Source of the DNA: Aldrovandia affinis
Taxonomy: Eukaryota > Chordata > Actinopteri > Notacanthiformes > Halosauridae
DNA length: 64,000 nucleotides
NCBI GenBank assembly: GCA_029706075.1
Contig: JAINUG010000004.1
Coordinates: 2,490,547 to 2,554,546 of the forward strand
Reading direction: 5' to 3'
Every line of letters starts with the position of its first letter. Position 1 is the stretch's first letter. The notes under the pieces are model-generated. The model searched no databases, had not been told where the DNA came from, and worked only from the letters and a program-made list of their open reading frames with translations. Of this stretch, positions 1 to 12,889 are shown in pieces. The translations under genes and the position numbers were made by a program.

Positions 1-740
1 AGGAGTTTTGAGAACGTGACAGTGGACTGCTTGGAGGCTGGAGTCCAGTAGAGGTCAGTGTTCTGCATGCTTCTCCGGTCTGGGTTGAGGTGAGAGGAGA
101 ATAAGGAGGGTTGTGAGAAATCAGTGGACCTCTGGAGGCCTGTTGACAAGGGACAGATTATGCTTCCTTAATTATGGCCTGCATGATTTGAGATGCCCCA
201 TATCTGGTCTTAGTAAGGCCTAAAGAATCCTGGGCAAGGTTGTCTGTGTGATGTGTGTGTGTGTGTGTGTGTGCAGATACAGGGGAAGTGACAGGGAAGC
301 TGTGTCAGATTGGGAGAAGTGTATGCTGGGAGTGGTGTGAGGGAATTGGGAACGTGCTCCCTGACTGTGCGAAATGAAGAGATATGCAATGATGGGCGGC
401 CAACAGATTTTTAACTGTGTCAGCAAGAGGAGCCCGCAGAATGCAAGACTAGAGCCTGGGCATGTGAAAAGAGAACTAGGTCGGAGTGTATTACAGTTTT
501 ACATGAGAGAGAGAGATGGATCAGAGAATTAAGTGTCATGCCATTTGGCATAGATCGTGTTTGGCAGGCTTTGCTTCGGCTGTGTAACACCGTGGCCGCC
601 ATGCTGTCAGGTTAGGGTATGCTGTCCTTTCTCAGTACTTTAGTTAAGTCCTGAGGATTGATACAGGCAAACTTGCTACAACTGACTTTGCGCTTGACTA
701 CCCTAATAATCAGGTTATGGTAAGAGTTGTTGTTTATATG

Positions 741-832
741 CCATTTAGCAGATGCTTTTATCCAAAGCGACTTACAGTAGTGAATGCATACATTTGTCAG
801 TATATGTGGCCCCAGTGGGGGCCGAGTAATGA
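741..832 (-). repeat. Truncated tRNA-SINE tail fragment
   Basis: The segment carries the same dispersed fish tail as the fuller copies at 37271 and 44056 (core GCAGATGCTTTTATCCAAAG on the plus strand, then the stretch reading through to GTGGCCCCAGTGGG). The tRNA-like head with A and B boxes is missing here, so this is a partial copy. Confidence 0.65.
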
Positions 833-1239
833 GTTTAGGGGTGATTTCCCCAAGCAGTGTTCTCTGAGATAGTTTCAGGTTAAATACAATTTAAAACTGA
901 TCATGTAACTGGAGCTTGAAATTAATAGTGATTTTCTTTAAGGAGCAAAACATTAGAAAAAAAAACGCCAGGGAACTTGTTTGGTAGGACACGCCCAGGT
1001 TACTTATATTACCCAGCACCACCCTGAATCTAATTTAAACCGTATCTTTTATTTCTGTTCATTTCTGTTATTTCCACTTTTTACCCCACTCACGTATGCA
1101 TCGACTGGCCGCTTACTCCAGTTAGGTGCGGAAACGCCATCATCTCACCGGTTGATAGAGGGAACTGCGCTGTACACACGGGTCACGTGAATGTTATGTA
1201 AGCGGAGACAGCTTTAGTATCCGACAGCACCAGGGCACT

Positions 1240-1470
1240 TTGTCTAATGCGTCAGTAATCCGGGCGTGCCACTGCCGCAGCGTCCGGGCTAGGTCTAACG
1301 GCAGCCAAGCATCGGTGAGAGCAGCCGCTGGGGGGCTAAAACAATAACATTCTCAGCGTTGGAAAACCCACGTCCATAAACCTCCGCGTTGACAGTAAAC
1401 AGCGCGCACTGCGTTCGGCAGGACTAAACGCGCTAGCGGGCCCGCTCACGCCCCGGCGCGTTCAAAGAGC
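1240..1470. promoter_or_regulatory. CpG-rich block, possible promoter
   Basis: The stretch is locally rich in CG dinucleotides compared with its AT-richer surroundings, including GCGCGCACTGCG-like and GGGCCCGCTCACGCC-like segments. CpG-rich blocks often mark vertebrate promoters. No coding exon with a matching splice donor follows closely, so any role as a non-coding first exon or a divergent promoter is inference. Confidence 0.25.
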
Positions 1471-3060
1471 AGCCTGTGTCACATTATTTCCCTGCCACTT
1501 CAGGTTTGACTCGTCCGACGCCCTGCATTATACGCGCTCTTTCGAGCCGTTGATGTTGCCGTCGGGTTGTGTGCAAAGAATGCACAGACACCTGGAAGCT
1601 GATTGCTTGCTGGTGGAGCTGGGACAAAATAATTAGCGGTTTGTGAAATACTTAAAACGCCGTTTGTTATGTCAAGCTGAAAAGGCATTTCAGCTGTGAG
1701 CTGACAAAAAATAAACAAACCTCTCGTTTCAGCTGGTTGGGTTTGGATTAGTTCGTCGGAGTGGAACAGTGCAGATAAAAACAGCTGACGAGGCTTGTGT
1801 CCAAAACTCGCAGTGCAAGAACGGGAACTGATAACCATTCACAACTTTAACGTACACTTCGTGGTTAATCTTAGTTGAGCCACTAGGGGCGGCATGTCCC
1901 CCGTTGCTTTCCAGCATCCTGAGCGGAAATTGTTTTTTTTGTTCCAAGTGAAACAAGCAACCATGCGATCAAACAAAACACAAGTAAATGCCAAAACGCT
2001 GTTTCCTACTATTCTCCTTTACATTTTAGCGCAGGAGAATGCGTGCAACTTCCTTTATATTTACTTATTATGAGTTAACTGGCTAGTCTGCACATCGTTA
2101 ACACTGGGGTGTACATGCTCCTCTGTTGTATCATTAAATCAGATTGTATAATGTTCTTGCGGGTTGCATTACTTGCAAAAACATGAGAGATGGCACTCCT
2201 GATTACCAGAGTAGGCCTAGTTCTTGGCCAAAGACACGAGATACATTTCTTGGTAAGTGGTTATATCAGCGTGTACACAAGTACTCTTGTTTTGACACCA
2301 GCAGGTACGCTAAATCACGTGGGAAAGACCGAGGACCCAGAAGAGGTGCGAGAAAGAGAAACACAGGTTCCCTGACAGGGAAATAGTTGACTTGCGTCAC
2401 GTATGACGCGTGACCGCTAGGTGGCGCCAGGACATTGAGAGCAATTTGCTGTGTCATTTATCAGCGCAAACTATCTGTCCTCTCAGCGGCGAAACAGGCT
2501 TTTACTGTTGATAAATACAGACATATAATTTAAAAGTTATCAAAAATATTTTTTTTTTTTTGTTCTGAATTCTGAATAAGATTCTTGTTTTGCAATCATT
2601 TATTTGTATCTTTTAATCCTGTTTAGAACTTTTCCAGATGTCTGTTTTTTTAAAAGGGCACATGAATAAAAAGGAATCCATGTAAAAAAATAATAAAAAC
2701 ACAACGAAACAATTCAAAGGAGTACGATACATGTTTAGGGAATTGTGTTCAAATCGCTGTCTATCAGCCTTTTTTAAAATGTCCTTTCTCTGATGGATAT
2801 ATATGGGTGTGTGTAAGGTGCGTTTCTGTCACCTGGTTACTTATATGCTGGCACAGATCCGCCCCCCCCTCAGATATGAGGGGCCCGCACTGATGGATGT
2901 CTTCTGTAGAGCGCCAGACAGAGGGGCTGAGCCAGAACCTGCCCCCCTTCCACCTGCCCGCCTTTAGATTTAAACATTTACAGTATTTACAGTCTATGTG
3001 TTTCCAAACAGTAATAGCGGACCCTGGGGCAGTGAAGCTGTGGAATGGAATTAGGGTAGC

Positions 3061-3186
3061 AGGGGGGCAGTAATATTAACCTAACATCGGCTTTGGGAGG
3101 TGGGGGGTGGCAAGGGGGCAGTAATATTAACTTAACACCAGCTTTGGGGAGTGGGGAGGGGAAGTAATATTGACTCAACACCAGTC
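3061..3186. repeat. G-rich minisatellite, about 2.5 units
   Basis: Units begin with GGGGGCAGTAATATTAAC at about 3063 and 3114, with a shorter diverged third unit near 3157. Unit length is roughly 45-51 bp. The G-rich part of each unit differs more than the AT-rich part. Confidence 0.7.
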
Positions 3187-3350
3187 TCCAGCTAAAGTAA
3201 AATTCCCCCCATAGGGGAGGGGTTAGGGGCTTAAGTTCTGTTTGGCCACAGGAGCAGAACCTTAGGCTGTCCTTCTGCCAGTCTAAGATCATCTCCAAAT
3301 GGGCCTGTGCAGGGTTCCTCTCCCAGGCAAGCAGGAAGTAACTCTGAATC

Positions 3351-3461
3351 CCTGGCAGGCAGCTCTGTCCGGTCTCTGCCCCTGTCAGGCAGCTCTGTCC
3401 GGTCTCTGCCCCTGTCAGGCAGCTATGTCTGGTCTCTGCCCCTGGCAGGCAGCTCTGTCCC
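3351..3461. repeat. 30-bp minisatellite, 3.7 units
   Basis: Tandem units of exactly 30 bp start at 3351, 3381, 3411 and 3441, each containing GGCAGCTCTGTCCGGTCTCT with few changes. Because 30 is divisible by three, the array makes an artificial repetitive open frame (3299-3517), which is not evidence of a gene. Confidence 0.85.
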
Positions 3462-4499
3462 TTGAAGGCTCACAGGGCTCTGCAGGTAGCAGTCTGTGGT
3501 CTGCTGTTTGGGCCTAAAGGCAAGCTTTCCTGTAGCTGCAGCCACATGGTCAGCTGCTAGGGGGTTTGTGGGGGGGGGGGTGTCTGGTCAGAGTGATGTC
3601 ATGGGTGTGTGCCTAAAATAGCTAAAAATAGCTTGTGTGTGTGTTTCTTTTTTCCATTGTGTCCACAGCAACACTAGAGGAAAAACAGGAAAGGCCATTG
3701 TAGTTAATTAGGTCATTTTCCTCATTACCCCTTAACAGGAGCTATTTACACAGAGCTTCTCAAACTCTTTCTGGGGAGGTGTCTGACACCTGGACACCGC
3801 CTGCTGGAAGGAGGGAGGACAGACAGTCTGCACGTCACCCAGAATATCTCCTCGCACCCCATCACACCTTGTTTTTAGAGGTGGATATTATCATTCATTT
3901 ATTTTATTTACTGCCCTCGTTTAATTGACAGGGACACTTTTTAACGTGGATGTGTACAGTACCAGAGTTGGCGGCCCAGAGTTGGTGGCTCAGAGGCTAA
4001 TTATGGCCTGCAGTCCATGCGCAGGTATTGAACAGCACTGCAGATAGGCCGGTGTGTGTGCGCAGGCAGGCCCGTACTCTAATGCCCCCATCCAGATTTG
4101 TGTGGGTGGCAGAGATGAAGTCCCTGGGTTAATGATGCATTGAAGCCTGAAAGGATCCTAATTATCTGCCGTTCCTGATTCCGCCGTTATTCTCCAGAGC
4201 GAGCCCAGGCTCTGAGCGGGGACCTGCGCTGACGTCAGAGCGGCGCACTCCCCCGAGCGGAGCCGGAGAGCGGTAAATTTGGCCTCATTAAAGCCCCTTT
4301 TCTGGAGGAGGACTCTGATTTATGCCTGACCCAGCCTCGAGTAGAGCCTCAGAGCCACGCGGGGGTTAAACTGTCCGTCACGCTTAATGTTCGTTTGCAT
4401 CTTTCAGCAAAGACTGTTTCTGTACTGGGGTCTGTGTGTGGGAGAATGATGGGTCCTTCAGAGAGAGGGAGAGAGGGAGGGTTAGAAAGTGGGAGAAGG

Positions 4500-4660
4500 A
4501 AGGAGGGAGGGAGGGAGGGAGGGAGGGAGGGAGGGAGAGCGAGAGGGTGGACCTTGAGAGTTATACAATGATGCAGCTTCTCTGCACCACACACACACAC
4601 ACACACACACATTTGCACATGCTTACATAAATATATATGCACACATGCATGCAAACACAT

Positions 4661-4695
<35 letters not shown>

Positions 4696-4700
4696 AATAC
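4500..4700. repeat. GGGA and CA microsatellites
   Basis: A (GGGA)n tract runs at about 4500-4540. (CA)n tracts lie at about 4588-4612 and 4658-4693. The ORFs seen over this stretch on both strands are low-complexity artefacts. Confidence 0.9.
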
Positions 4701-5099
4701 AAAAACATTTGCATACTTGCATGCATCCAAACTTGCACACATTTTCTGAGACAGCCAATGGAGTAAATTAATTGCACTCAGTGTTGAAAAGCCTGTCTGG
4801 GACACAACTCCAGACAACAGCGTGGTTCGAGCAGCTCCAAATAGGGCTTTGTAACTCTGAAGAGCTGCCCGACTGCACCAGGTTCTGCAAGGAGGAGCCG
4901 AGTGCAGAACGTCAGAGAGGTCGTTAACATTCAGACACACACGCGAATGCGCTGCGCTGCGCTTGCATAAACCAGGGAGGCCAAGTTGCACAATGAATAA
5001 ACAGATAATTGACCTCCTGCCCCGCCGCACCTTGCCTACTGGAGACTGCAGGGCCCTGCTCTCCCCGCAATGGGGGCATTTCGTAGTGCTGGAGACTGC

Positions 5100-5303
5100 A
5101 GCTGGGGCGATCGATCAGCCCCAGCGTCGTGGCGATGAACGGTGCTGGAGGTTGAGCTCTCCACCAAAGCGCTGCGACTTGGGCGCCCGGGCCACACTGC
5201 ACCATCCATCAGCACCGCGGCGCGGCGTGCGTCATGCACTCACCCAACGCGCCCACCCGCCCGCCCGCGCTGCTCCCATGGGACCGCGCTGGTGCAGTGA
5301 TGA

Positions 5304-5337
<34 letters not shown>

Positions 5338-5410
5338 GCGTCGGCCTGGGAGATTACATCATCCGAGCAGCGAGCGAGCGGGACGGACGGAGGGAGGGAG
5401 GGGGGGCACA
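5100..5410. promoter_or_regulatory. GC-rich block with (CAG)10, possible promoter or 5' UTR
   Basis: The block is strongly GC- and CpG-rich and contains a perfect run of ten CAG units at 5306-5335, just after an ATG at 5300. It reads as a short glutamine tract in one frame (5234-5497), but the predicted protein otherwise resembles no family and no splice donor in a useful phase follows. A CpG-rich promoter or 5' leader is the likeliest reading, but it is weakly supported. Confidence 0.3.
5306..5335. repeat. (CAG)10 trinucleotide repeat
   Basis: Ten uninterrupted CAG units inside a GC-rich block. On the minus strand the same tract reads as alanine or leucine/cysteine codons depending on frame. 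Such tracts are often length-polymorphic. Confidence 0.95.
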
Positions 5411-8400
5411 TCCTCTCCATTCATCTCAGCGGAATTTCTCTATGAAACCCAGGAATTGCCTTTGGTTGTCCAGTCCTTTCATGAATCTGCATTTTAAAAG
5501 GTGTATTTTTTTAACTTTTGTTTAAGAAATGTACATTCAATTTCACACTCTTATCACACTAATATCGGGAAGTCTTTTTTTTTTTTTTTTTTTTTTTTTT
5601 CAAAAAGTTGTCAATGCATGAAACCGCTTGCCAGGTTGTGTGGTAGAGGCAGAAACTCTGGGTATTCAAGTCCAGGCTCTCTGGATAAGAGCACCTGCTA
5701 AATGCCTGTAATGTAGTGTAAAGTGTTCTGAAGACTGGATTAGGGAATGGAGTTGGTTTGTAGTCCAGGCTTGACGCAGTGCAGGATACTCTCTAGCCTG
5801 TAGGTAAATGACGAGCCTAGATGGGCTGAATGGCCTGTTCTGCTCATTGTGTGTTCCTGTGTTCTTCATAATACTGATATTTGGGAACCTGCAGATAATG
5901 TTTCCTAGACAAGTGCCTGGGTGCAGTCTAATGCTGAGATGGAAAAGAGGGGATTGAAAACGTAGCGGCCTATACGTGGTCTACATTACAGCATGGTGTG
6001 CGATGGTCCATATGGATTTCCCTCTGGACCATGGTGTGACACTAGAGTTAGAGTTTTTATGTTTTCATGTTAAAAACATGACGTTTCTCTTCTTGTTAGC
6101 TATTGTTTTGTCTGATGTAACATTGTTTTAAATGTACATAGCCTTACAACACCACAACCCCCTGTCAAAAAAGGTAACTGAAAAAGCTTAATGTCCAGTA
6201 ACAGCGAGCGGGTGGGACTGAGCGATTTCTGCCGTGTCAGGCCCTTCCCATCAATGTTTCAGGTGGCACAGCGAGACGACCATATTTTATTTCCTGCTCA
6301 CTCTCACCTCTGGCCCGTGTCCCTGGTGGAATCCTTTCCACCCGAGCGTGTCCTTGGGCAGTGAAATCGACCCACAGGAGGAGGAGGCGGCTGTGCAAAC
6401 GCTGCCCCCTACCTGCCAGGCCCGGTACACTGAGCCTAGGGGTAGGGGATGTGTGGAACATTACCCGCGACACTCACACTCTGAAAGAGTGGTTCTCATG
6501 CAACCGGGCCTGTTCCCAGACCGACGTCTTCGGGACATTCAAGCCTTTGTGCTTAGCGCTGATAAGGTCTTGTGTGTGAGGCTTTTCATTTCATTTCCTG
6601 TTTTTTTGGAGGAGAGGCGGCGGGGGGAATTGTGCTGTTTAATGGCTCCTGTATTAATTTGTATTATTATTGTAATTGGGTAAGGGGTAACACAATCAAA
6701 TGAAGAAATGTACAGGGGGTGGGGATGAGGGTGGAGGGATATGGGGGTGGGGTGGGGTGTGGGTGTGGGTGCTCGTATGACTGGCACTGGAGGCGAGGGT
6801 GATACGATCTGTCTGGAGCTAAAGACTGCAGAGGGGCACCACACCCAGCTGGGCCCTGTGACTGAGAACACAGAGCTGCTGTCTCCAACTCTGCTCTGGG
6901 AGTCTGGAGCCCCCCTCTCTGCAGCTCCTCGGCTCTGGCGCCGGTGTGTAATCGCGGCTAAAATTTGCTGCGTTTGGTTTTATACCCAGGCAAGGCTGGG
7001 AGGGCCCTTTGTGAGCCCACACCTCTGTACTGGGTCACTCCTGGGGCCTGGCGATTCTCTGAGCTCAGCCTACAGAGCAGCTAGTGTGGACGCCCCTGCC
7101 CCCCCAACACACAAACAATGACCACAGAGCTGACTGCTGCCAGTAAGAACGGGCGTGCTTCTCAAGCTAACAGTTTAGCTAACAGATTAGCGTATGTGTT
7201 CATTACCTGTGAGAGGTGAACGTCAAAGTATACTAATCATGTTGCCATTTTCTGTGGAAGGACAGTTTGAGATTTCTGTGGTCCATCTCCTGACTAGATT
7301 ACAGTACAGTGGTATCTTTCATTTTTTCTTGATTTGGGTATTTGACAGTTTTAAAAGTTGAATTTGAGGTCAGATGGGATCTTATAGATGTTAGTGAATA
7401 TAATCCTCCAAAGCCTCATTTTCATATGGTTTAAGGACCCCTCCATTTACACCTATTGTCAAAGAGTGACAACAGCTTGTTAAAGGGGTGGGAGAGGGCT
7501 CTGTGGCATGGATCGCTTGCAGGTCGTTTGATGCCTATTTTTAGATATGATTTAGCTCACAGGAAAAAGCCCAACCCATTTGCAAAAAGCAGAATAACGA
7601 GAGGCCAGTTAGCTGCAGTTAGCCAATTATGGTTAAATCTAGAATTGCTCAAAACTCGCCCTGAACCTTTGCCAAAGAGCATGAGGCTCCAGTAGTTGCC
7701 AACTACTTCACAAGTGTATGCCCTCATCTGGATAACAATTGTTTTGAATGAATAATGCCGTTCAAATATTAATGCTACCTCGGCTGCTTTACAGAAGGCT
7801 GATAATAGTTTCTGCTGGGAAGTAAACAGTATGCTAAAATGATCTATTTTTCCATGACTGTAATTTTCACCCAAGTAAACATTTTTGTGGTGTAAAGGGC
7901 ACTCGTGTGTGCACTGTAGGGCAGGCAGGCGGAGTGTTAAGGGTTAAAGGACATGCATGAACCTATTCTTAGTGCAAAATCTGTTCCACTGTTAAAATTT
8001 GGCCGGCTCGGTGCTGTGGCCTCGGTCGTGTCGTCAGCTAGTGTAGCATGGCGAAACATACACACGAGATCCCAGGAGACCATGAAACTCCAGAAACGGA
8101 CATTTGACTTGTTTACGGAAACGAGGGGAAGCGAGGAGAAATCGCGAGTATTTGGGGGGTGGATTTATACCGATTTGTGCGTGCGTAGTTATCGTTCGTG
8201 ATTGCCTCCGACCTTCATTTTTAAACTACATGCATTGACATATCGATTGGTATGAATTGCAGAGTTATTTGTTTTCTTAAATTGGGTGATAGAAATTTAG
8301 CAGAAAGCTATAGATTTTTTTACATTAGATTGTTTTATTTCAGAAGGGACGTACGATGACCAGTCGCAGTAAGTGAATTGCGATTATTTATAAGTTCTAG

Positions 8401-9084
8401 GACAGGAAATGGAGGGATTTATAGTTTCAATGTGTTTATTTTGTACATCCAATCGATATTTTTTCAACTTTTTGCCATTTTGTTCCCCACCAAGTGCCAG
8501 AGCGTAGTTTCACGTGAGTTTACTAGACGTGTGGCAATTTGTTTGGGTAGCAAATGCACATACTTAAGTGTTTTTATTACAAACTACAATACCTAAGTGG
8601 AATTCCTAAGGGGGAATAAATCAATTTAATTCCAAACTGCAGCCAATTAGTTTTTGCGTAATAGCACCACACTCGCTGCGCTTACGGACTACTGGTAGCA
8701 ATTCAAGGATGCATAGGCTAGCTGACGGAGAACAATATAGCAAAACAGGTCAGCTCCCCTTACTTATTATCGTTGGTCTAAAAACACACCTGGCAAAGCT
8801 TTTGTTTCGACACCTCATTGAATAATGCTAATAAAAAACCGTTATCCAACACCCACTGCCGTCATTCCCTGCCTGATTTAAACCCTGCCTCACGGAAGCC
8901 CTTTTCCCTAGGCGGTGCACAGGGATAGAGTCGGAGAAAAGGAAGGGAAACTCGTCATAGGAAGCCTCTCAGTTTCATTGTTCTCGGATTTTATTTTTTT
9001 TAAAAGAAGCTGTCGTTTTCTCAGTGCAGCGAGAGCACACCCTGTTCAATTCTGGATTACTTTATCCGACTCCTGTCTGCCGGA

Positions 9085-9122
9085 ATGAGGTTAAAGCGGA
9101 ACGGTTCCTATACTTTGAATAG
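9085..9122 (+). CDS. mob2: Candidate alternative first coding exon of mob2 (13-residue N-terminus)
   Basis: An ATG (purine at -3) opens 12 codons plus AG, reading MRLKRNGSYTLN and ending at a perfect AG|GTAAGT donor. Joining to the acceptor at 42827 gives a shared arginine codon (AG|G), keeps the Mob frame open, and would make a 228-residue protein. The N-terminus is basic. No other gene is seen that it could belong to. The phase match alone has a one-in-three chance, and the joining intron would be ~33.7 kb, so this rests on the strong donor and correct phase rather than on recognised homology. No TATA box is obvious upstream. Confidence 0.4.
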
Positions 9123-12100
9123 GTAAGTGCTTCAAAAATGATCTCATTGGATTACATTTTATCGTATGTATACCGTGACATAGTTGCATTGTAATACGGA
9201 CACATTTATTGGCAATGTTTTCCATAGCGTCGTTCCATGCATTGTCCACCGCTTTCAGATGTTATTCGCTGGGATTTTTATGCACGATGTTTTTTTATTG
9301 TTTAAAAGATGCGATGCTCACAGCGATGGCTAGCTCAGTTAGCAATACCGAAGTCTGAATGGTTGAATATGGAAGGCGGAGACTTGCATGATTTTATTTT
9401 CCAATAAACCTGAATTTTTCGTTTTAGTTTTGTAAATGACTAGAGGTAAAGGATGTTGGCAAATACAAAAAACGGAATGTAAGGCAATTTAAAAGTAAAT
9501 CGGGTTCTGTGACAGATATGTGATTTTTTGAGACGGGGGTAGGCTAATAGTTTAAGTGTCTTTCGTCTCACGTTCCAGGTTGTTAATCATGCAGAAAGAA
9601 GCACATGTTGCCCATCTATGGTCCAGTGTTTTGTAGCGAGAATTTCCTTTTCAATCAATACCATTACTTCGTGTACATGCAATGTAAACGATTACGGGAG
9701 CACCATGTACACAACTTGATCTTCACTACTTTGCACAAGTGGTTTCGATTGGGGTCGGGGGGGGTGGTGTTAAGCAAAACCTGTATATCTGGTTGCTGGC
9801 ACACACTTCTGTTTCTCCCCTCCATAGTAAGGGAACAGAAAGCCCAAAGCTAGCGGGCCATTGGGAAGAAACGTCAATTCCCTTCCCTCTAGCGGATCAT
9901 CACTTAGCAACTTGGGCCCGTTGATGTGTGCGCAGTTCCGGCCCCTTTTTCATTCGTCGCGAGGGCAACTCGGGCCATTCAAATAAATTGGGACCAGTCA
10001 TGAGCTCTTCTCTGGGCAATTGTTCAGTACCACCCGCCCCCATTACCACGCTCTATTTTTCAAGAACTAATCTAAAACTCAGACATTTTTAGACATTAAT
10101 AATTTCTCCATAACCCCCAACACACACATCTTTCTTTAAGACACTGAGGCCTGGGTGGTATTGCAAATACGCCAAGCTCTTTCGCAGTTGTTTTTACAAG
10201 GGGGTGGGGGAGCGTTGAGCCGTTTGTACCTGGTTAGTGGAAACCCGCTTTTGGCTACTGTAAATTTGATTTGTTAAAAGGCCTGTCGCTGTAATGGCAG
10301 TTTCCTTCCTTCTCGGCCGCACCATTGTTCCCTCGAGCGATTGTCAGCAGTTGGCCTCTTCCCATTGCCATTTTAAGACAAAGTCTGCTAATGCAAATAA
10401 TGAATTCTGAGCGTGTCCCTCTTGGCACATACCCACTCAATTAAAAAAGCCTTAATGAGAGATTATCTTATCGGTGCTCTTCCCCGTCTCCTCAAGCAGT
10501 AGAATAATTATGCGGAAGACGAATTGTGCTTTTAACAGCTGTTGGCCATGGAGAACACTGCGTCATCGTGAGAAAAAAACAAACGCACATTTAGGGGGAG
10601 AACGCTCCAGAAAAAGATCTTGCAGTAAAAATAAAAAAAGCTGCAGTAAGATGAATGTGTTTAAGATATTGTATAATGTCGCGGAACAATGACACCGGGC
10701 ATGGGGACAAAAAGCAGACGTATCCACTTACCGGTATTTTTTTGTAAAGTGCAAGAAAACGAGTGTTGCGTTTCATTCGTAATGAGTGGGAAGCATGTTA
10801 TGGTTCCCTACACATTATATAGTACACATAAAACATTACATGCTCTGATTCTCACGAGGTTAAATGATAGTCTCCTATGTCTTCAATAACAATGCCCTGG
10901 GTCCTAATAACAATGCCCTGCCCTGGGTGCAGTTGACCTGCGGGTTAAAGATTCCATGTTTTTTGCTTTAAAATGGGTTTTGTTTTACTCTGTCGTGGGC
11001 CTGAGTTGAATTCTGAGGTTCTTTAAGAAAGGGAGCTGACACTCAACTGTACCATAACACCAAACCAACTGGAACCAACACCAGTAAAATGACAGGGAAT
11101 GTTGCAGGGACAACGGGACAAAGGAGAAAGGACAATGTGTGACGACCGCTTTGGCTCCCATAGGCTGAGCCGTATTTTAAAATGAAATCATGTCCCATTT
11201 ATCCCACTCTTAAGAATTATTGTTGAATCCAAGCCCCTGTGCACATGTGTTGTGCCCTTACTTTTACACTAGCAAGTAGATAAGTGCCAGAGCCACAGAG
11301 GTGGGTAGTGACAGACATGGTAGCTCCTATGGTTAACCTCACGTAGCCCTTGTGGATAATGCTGTCCTGGAGTCTCCAGAGAGCACAAGCTCGTAGAAAG
11401 ATAGTTTGTCAATGAGAGAAAATGAAGCTTTGAAATTAGTGTTTGCGCAAAGTCCTTTTTACTTGGCATTCTTCTTAACTATGCATTGGGGTAGACTCCT
11501 CTTCAAATTCAGGAGAACATTTTGCTGGGTTTAAAGTGCAAATTCTTAATTTCTGTAGATTTGCAATCAGACCGTAATCATTCATCATTTACAGCATAAA
11601 TGACAAATCCCATGTATGTCAGTTCAGTTACTGAAAAGGTGAATCTCTTTACCCCCCCCTCCCTTAAGAATTTCTGCTGTATTAGGTATGCCTGTGGTGC
11701 GCCTGTCGCTTGGCTGGGTTCACACAGTAACACAACACTTGTTGGTGTGCAGTTGAGTAGCAAGGTTTCAGTGGGCTGTTAATACAGTTGCTTAACGAGA
11801 GGTCCTGGCTCGATTCGGATCCCTGGGTTTGACTTACTTGGTACAGGTTATCTATAGGGCTGTCCTCGTTTGTCCATTGGACCCTGATGCACAGCGACCA
11901 GCTACGGTCGTCATGGCAGCCATCTACGGTCCTCACAGCTGACACAGGTGTGACGAGACCCCCTCAGCTTGGGGGACCTGGTGGGCGGAACAGACCTTGG
12001 GTTTATACCATTGGTTGAATTCCCAATTCATGCATCCCATTTTAAGGGTTCTCCAGTTATATATTAGTTGAGTCTAACAGGCCTGGTGAACAGATGGTTA

Positions 12101-12378
12101 CTTAGTAACTATCTTTACTCGTTTAGCTCGTCCCACTCTGCCCACTTCCCCTTTCCTGTGTGTTTGTAGATTGAGAGAGTCTTACGAGCAGCTGTCCTGC
12201 GTAGTGTTTGTTTTTAGGGTGGGGGGTGGGGTGGGTGGCACCACAGAAGAGAAGCAGAAGGTGTTTGCCCGGAGAGCCCACGGCTCTTTCTCACAGATGC
12301 TGGGAACCATTCTCAGAGTCAGACTCCTTCAGCGCACTGCCCTCTCCCGCGGTACGGACAGCCCAACAGTCAGCGCCT
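9123..12378. other. Non-coding, putative mob2 intron or upstream DNA
   Basis: No supported exon. The only repetition noticed is a small local duplication of AACAATGCCCTG near 10888-10920. ORFs up to 87 codons here lack family resemblance and overlap on both strands. Confidence 0.5.
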
Positions 12379-12385
12379 TATAAAT
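12379..12385 (+). promoter_or_regulatory. TATA-like box upstream of candidate exon 12890
   Basis: TATAAAT on the plus strand lies about 510 bp before the ATG at 12890. If used, transcription would start near 12410 and the leader would include the GA-rich tract at 12436-12545. TATA-like strings are frequent by chance, so support is low. Confidence 0.2.
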
Positions 12386-12435
12386 TTTTTTCCAGTTTGC
12401 CAACTTAACCTTCGCGCCTTTAACGGTGAGAGCCA

Positions 12436-12545
12436 ACCAGAGAGAGAGAGAGAGCCCAATCGGGAGGGAGTGAGAGAGAAAAAGAGAGCGCATGAGAGAG
12501 AGTGGAATGAGAGAGTGAAAGAAAGAGAGCGAGTGAGAGAAGAGG
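12436..12545. repeat. GA-rich low-complexity tract
   Basis: The tract is a run of GAGA motifs broken by occasional T and C. It generates long artificial ORFs on both strands (for example 12470-13225), which are not treated as genes. Confidence 0.85.
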
Positions 12546-12889
12546 CTGGAGCGGGAGGGAGAAGAGCACACAGTGCTAGGGATCTTGCCTCTGCCTTGCC
12601 GGTGGTTAGTGCGTGGACAGCTCTGCCGTACAGTGGGACTTGTGCCAGGCACCAGCGCATCCGTGAGCCCAAAACCGCAACATCCTCCTCCTCCCTCCTC
12701 CGAGCACGAGAAACTATCCCACAGCAGGGTGGAGAAGGGCGAACGGCAGACGCGTTCAGGATCAAGACCCAAACTCCCGCTCCACTTCACGTGCAGCGCC
12801 CCCACAGAGGAAGGGGACAGAGTGACAGACTGCAGGACAGGGGGTGGGAAGGGGGTCACCGAGAATCCTGCCCCCCCACGGCCTTCTGC

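Larger units (their letters stand above)
1..9084. other. Non-coding region upstream of mob2 candidate exons
   Basis: No open reading frame here looks like a real protein or exon of a known family. The stretch holds a partial SINE tail near 741-830, a TG microsatellite near 249-275, two minisatellites (3061-3186 and 3351-3461), GGGA and CA microsatellites near 4500-4700, a CpG-rich block near 1240-1470, a full palindromic CRE-like site TGACGTCA at 4230-4237, and a GC-rich block with a CAG run near 5100-5410. It may be intergenic or a far 5' intron; the sequence does not decide which. Confidence 0.6.

Noticed and set aside
5234-5497. Polyglutamine ORF of 87 codons
   Set aside because: The glutamines come from a (CAG)10 repeat; the rest of the peptide looks random and there is no splice donor in a useful phase.
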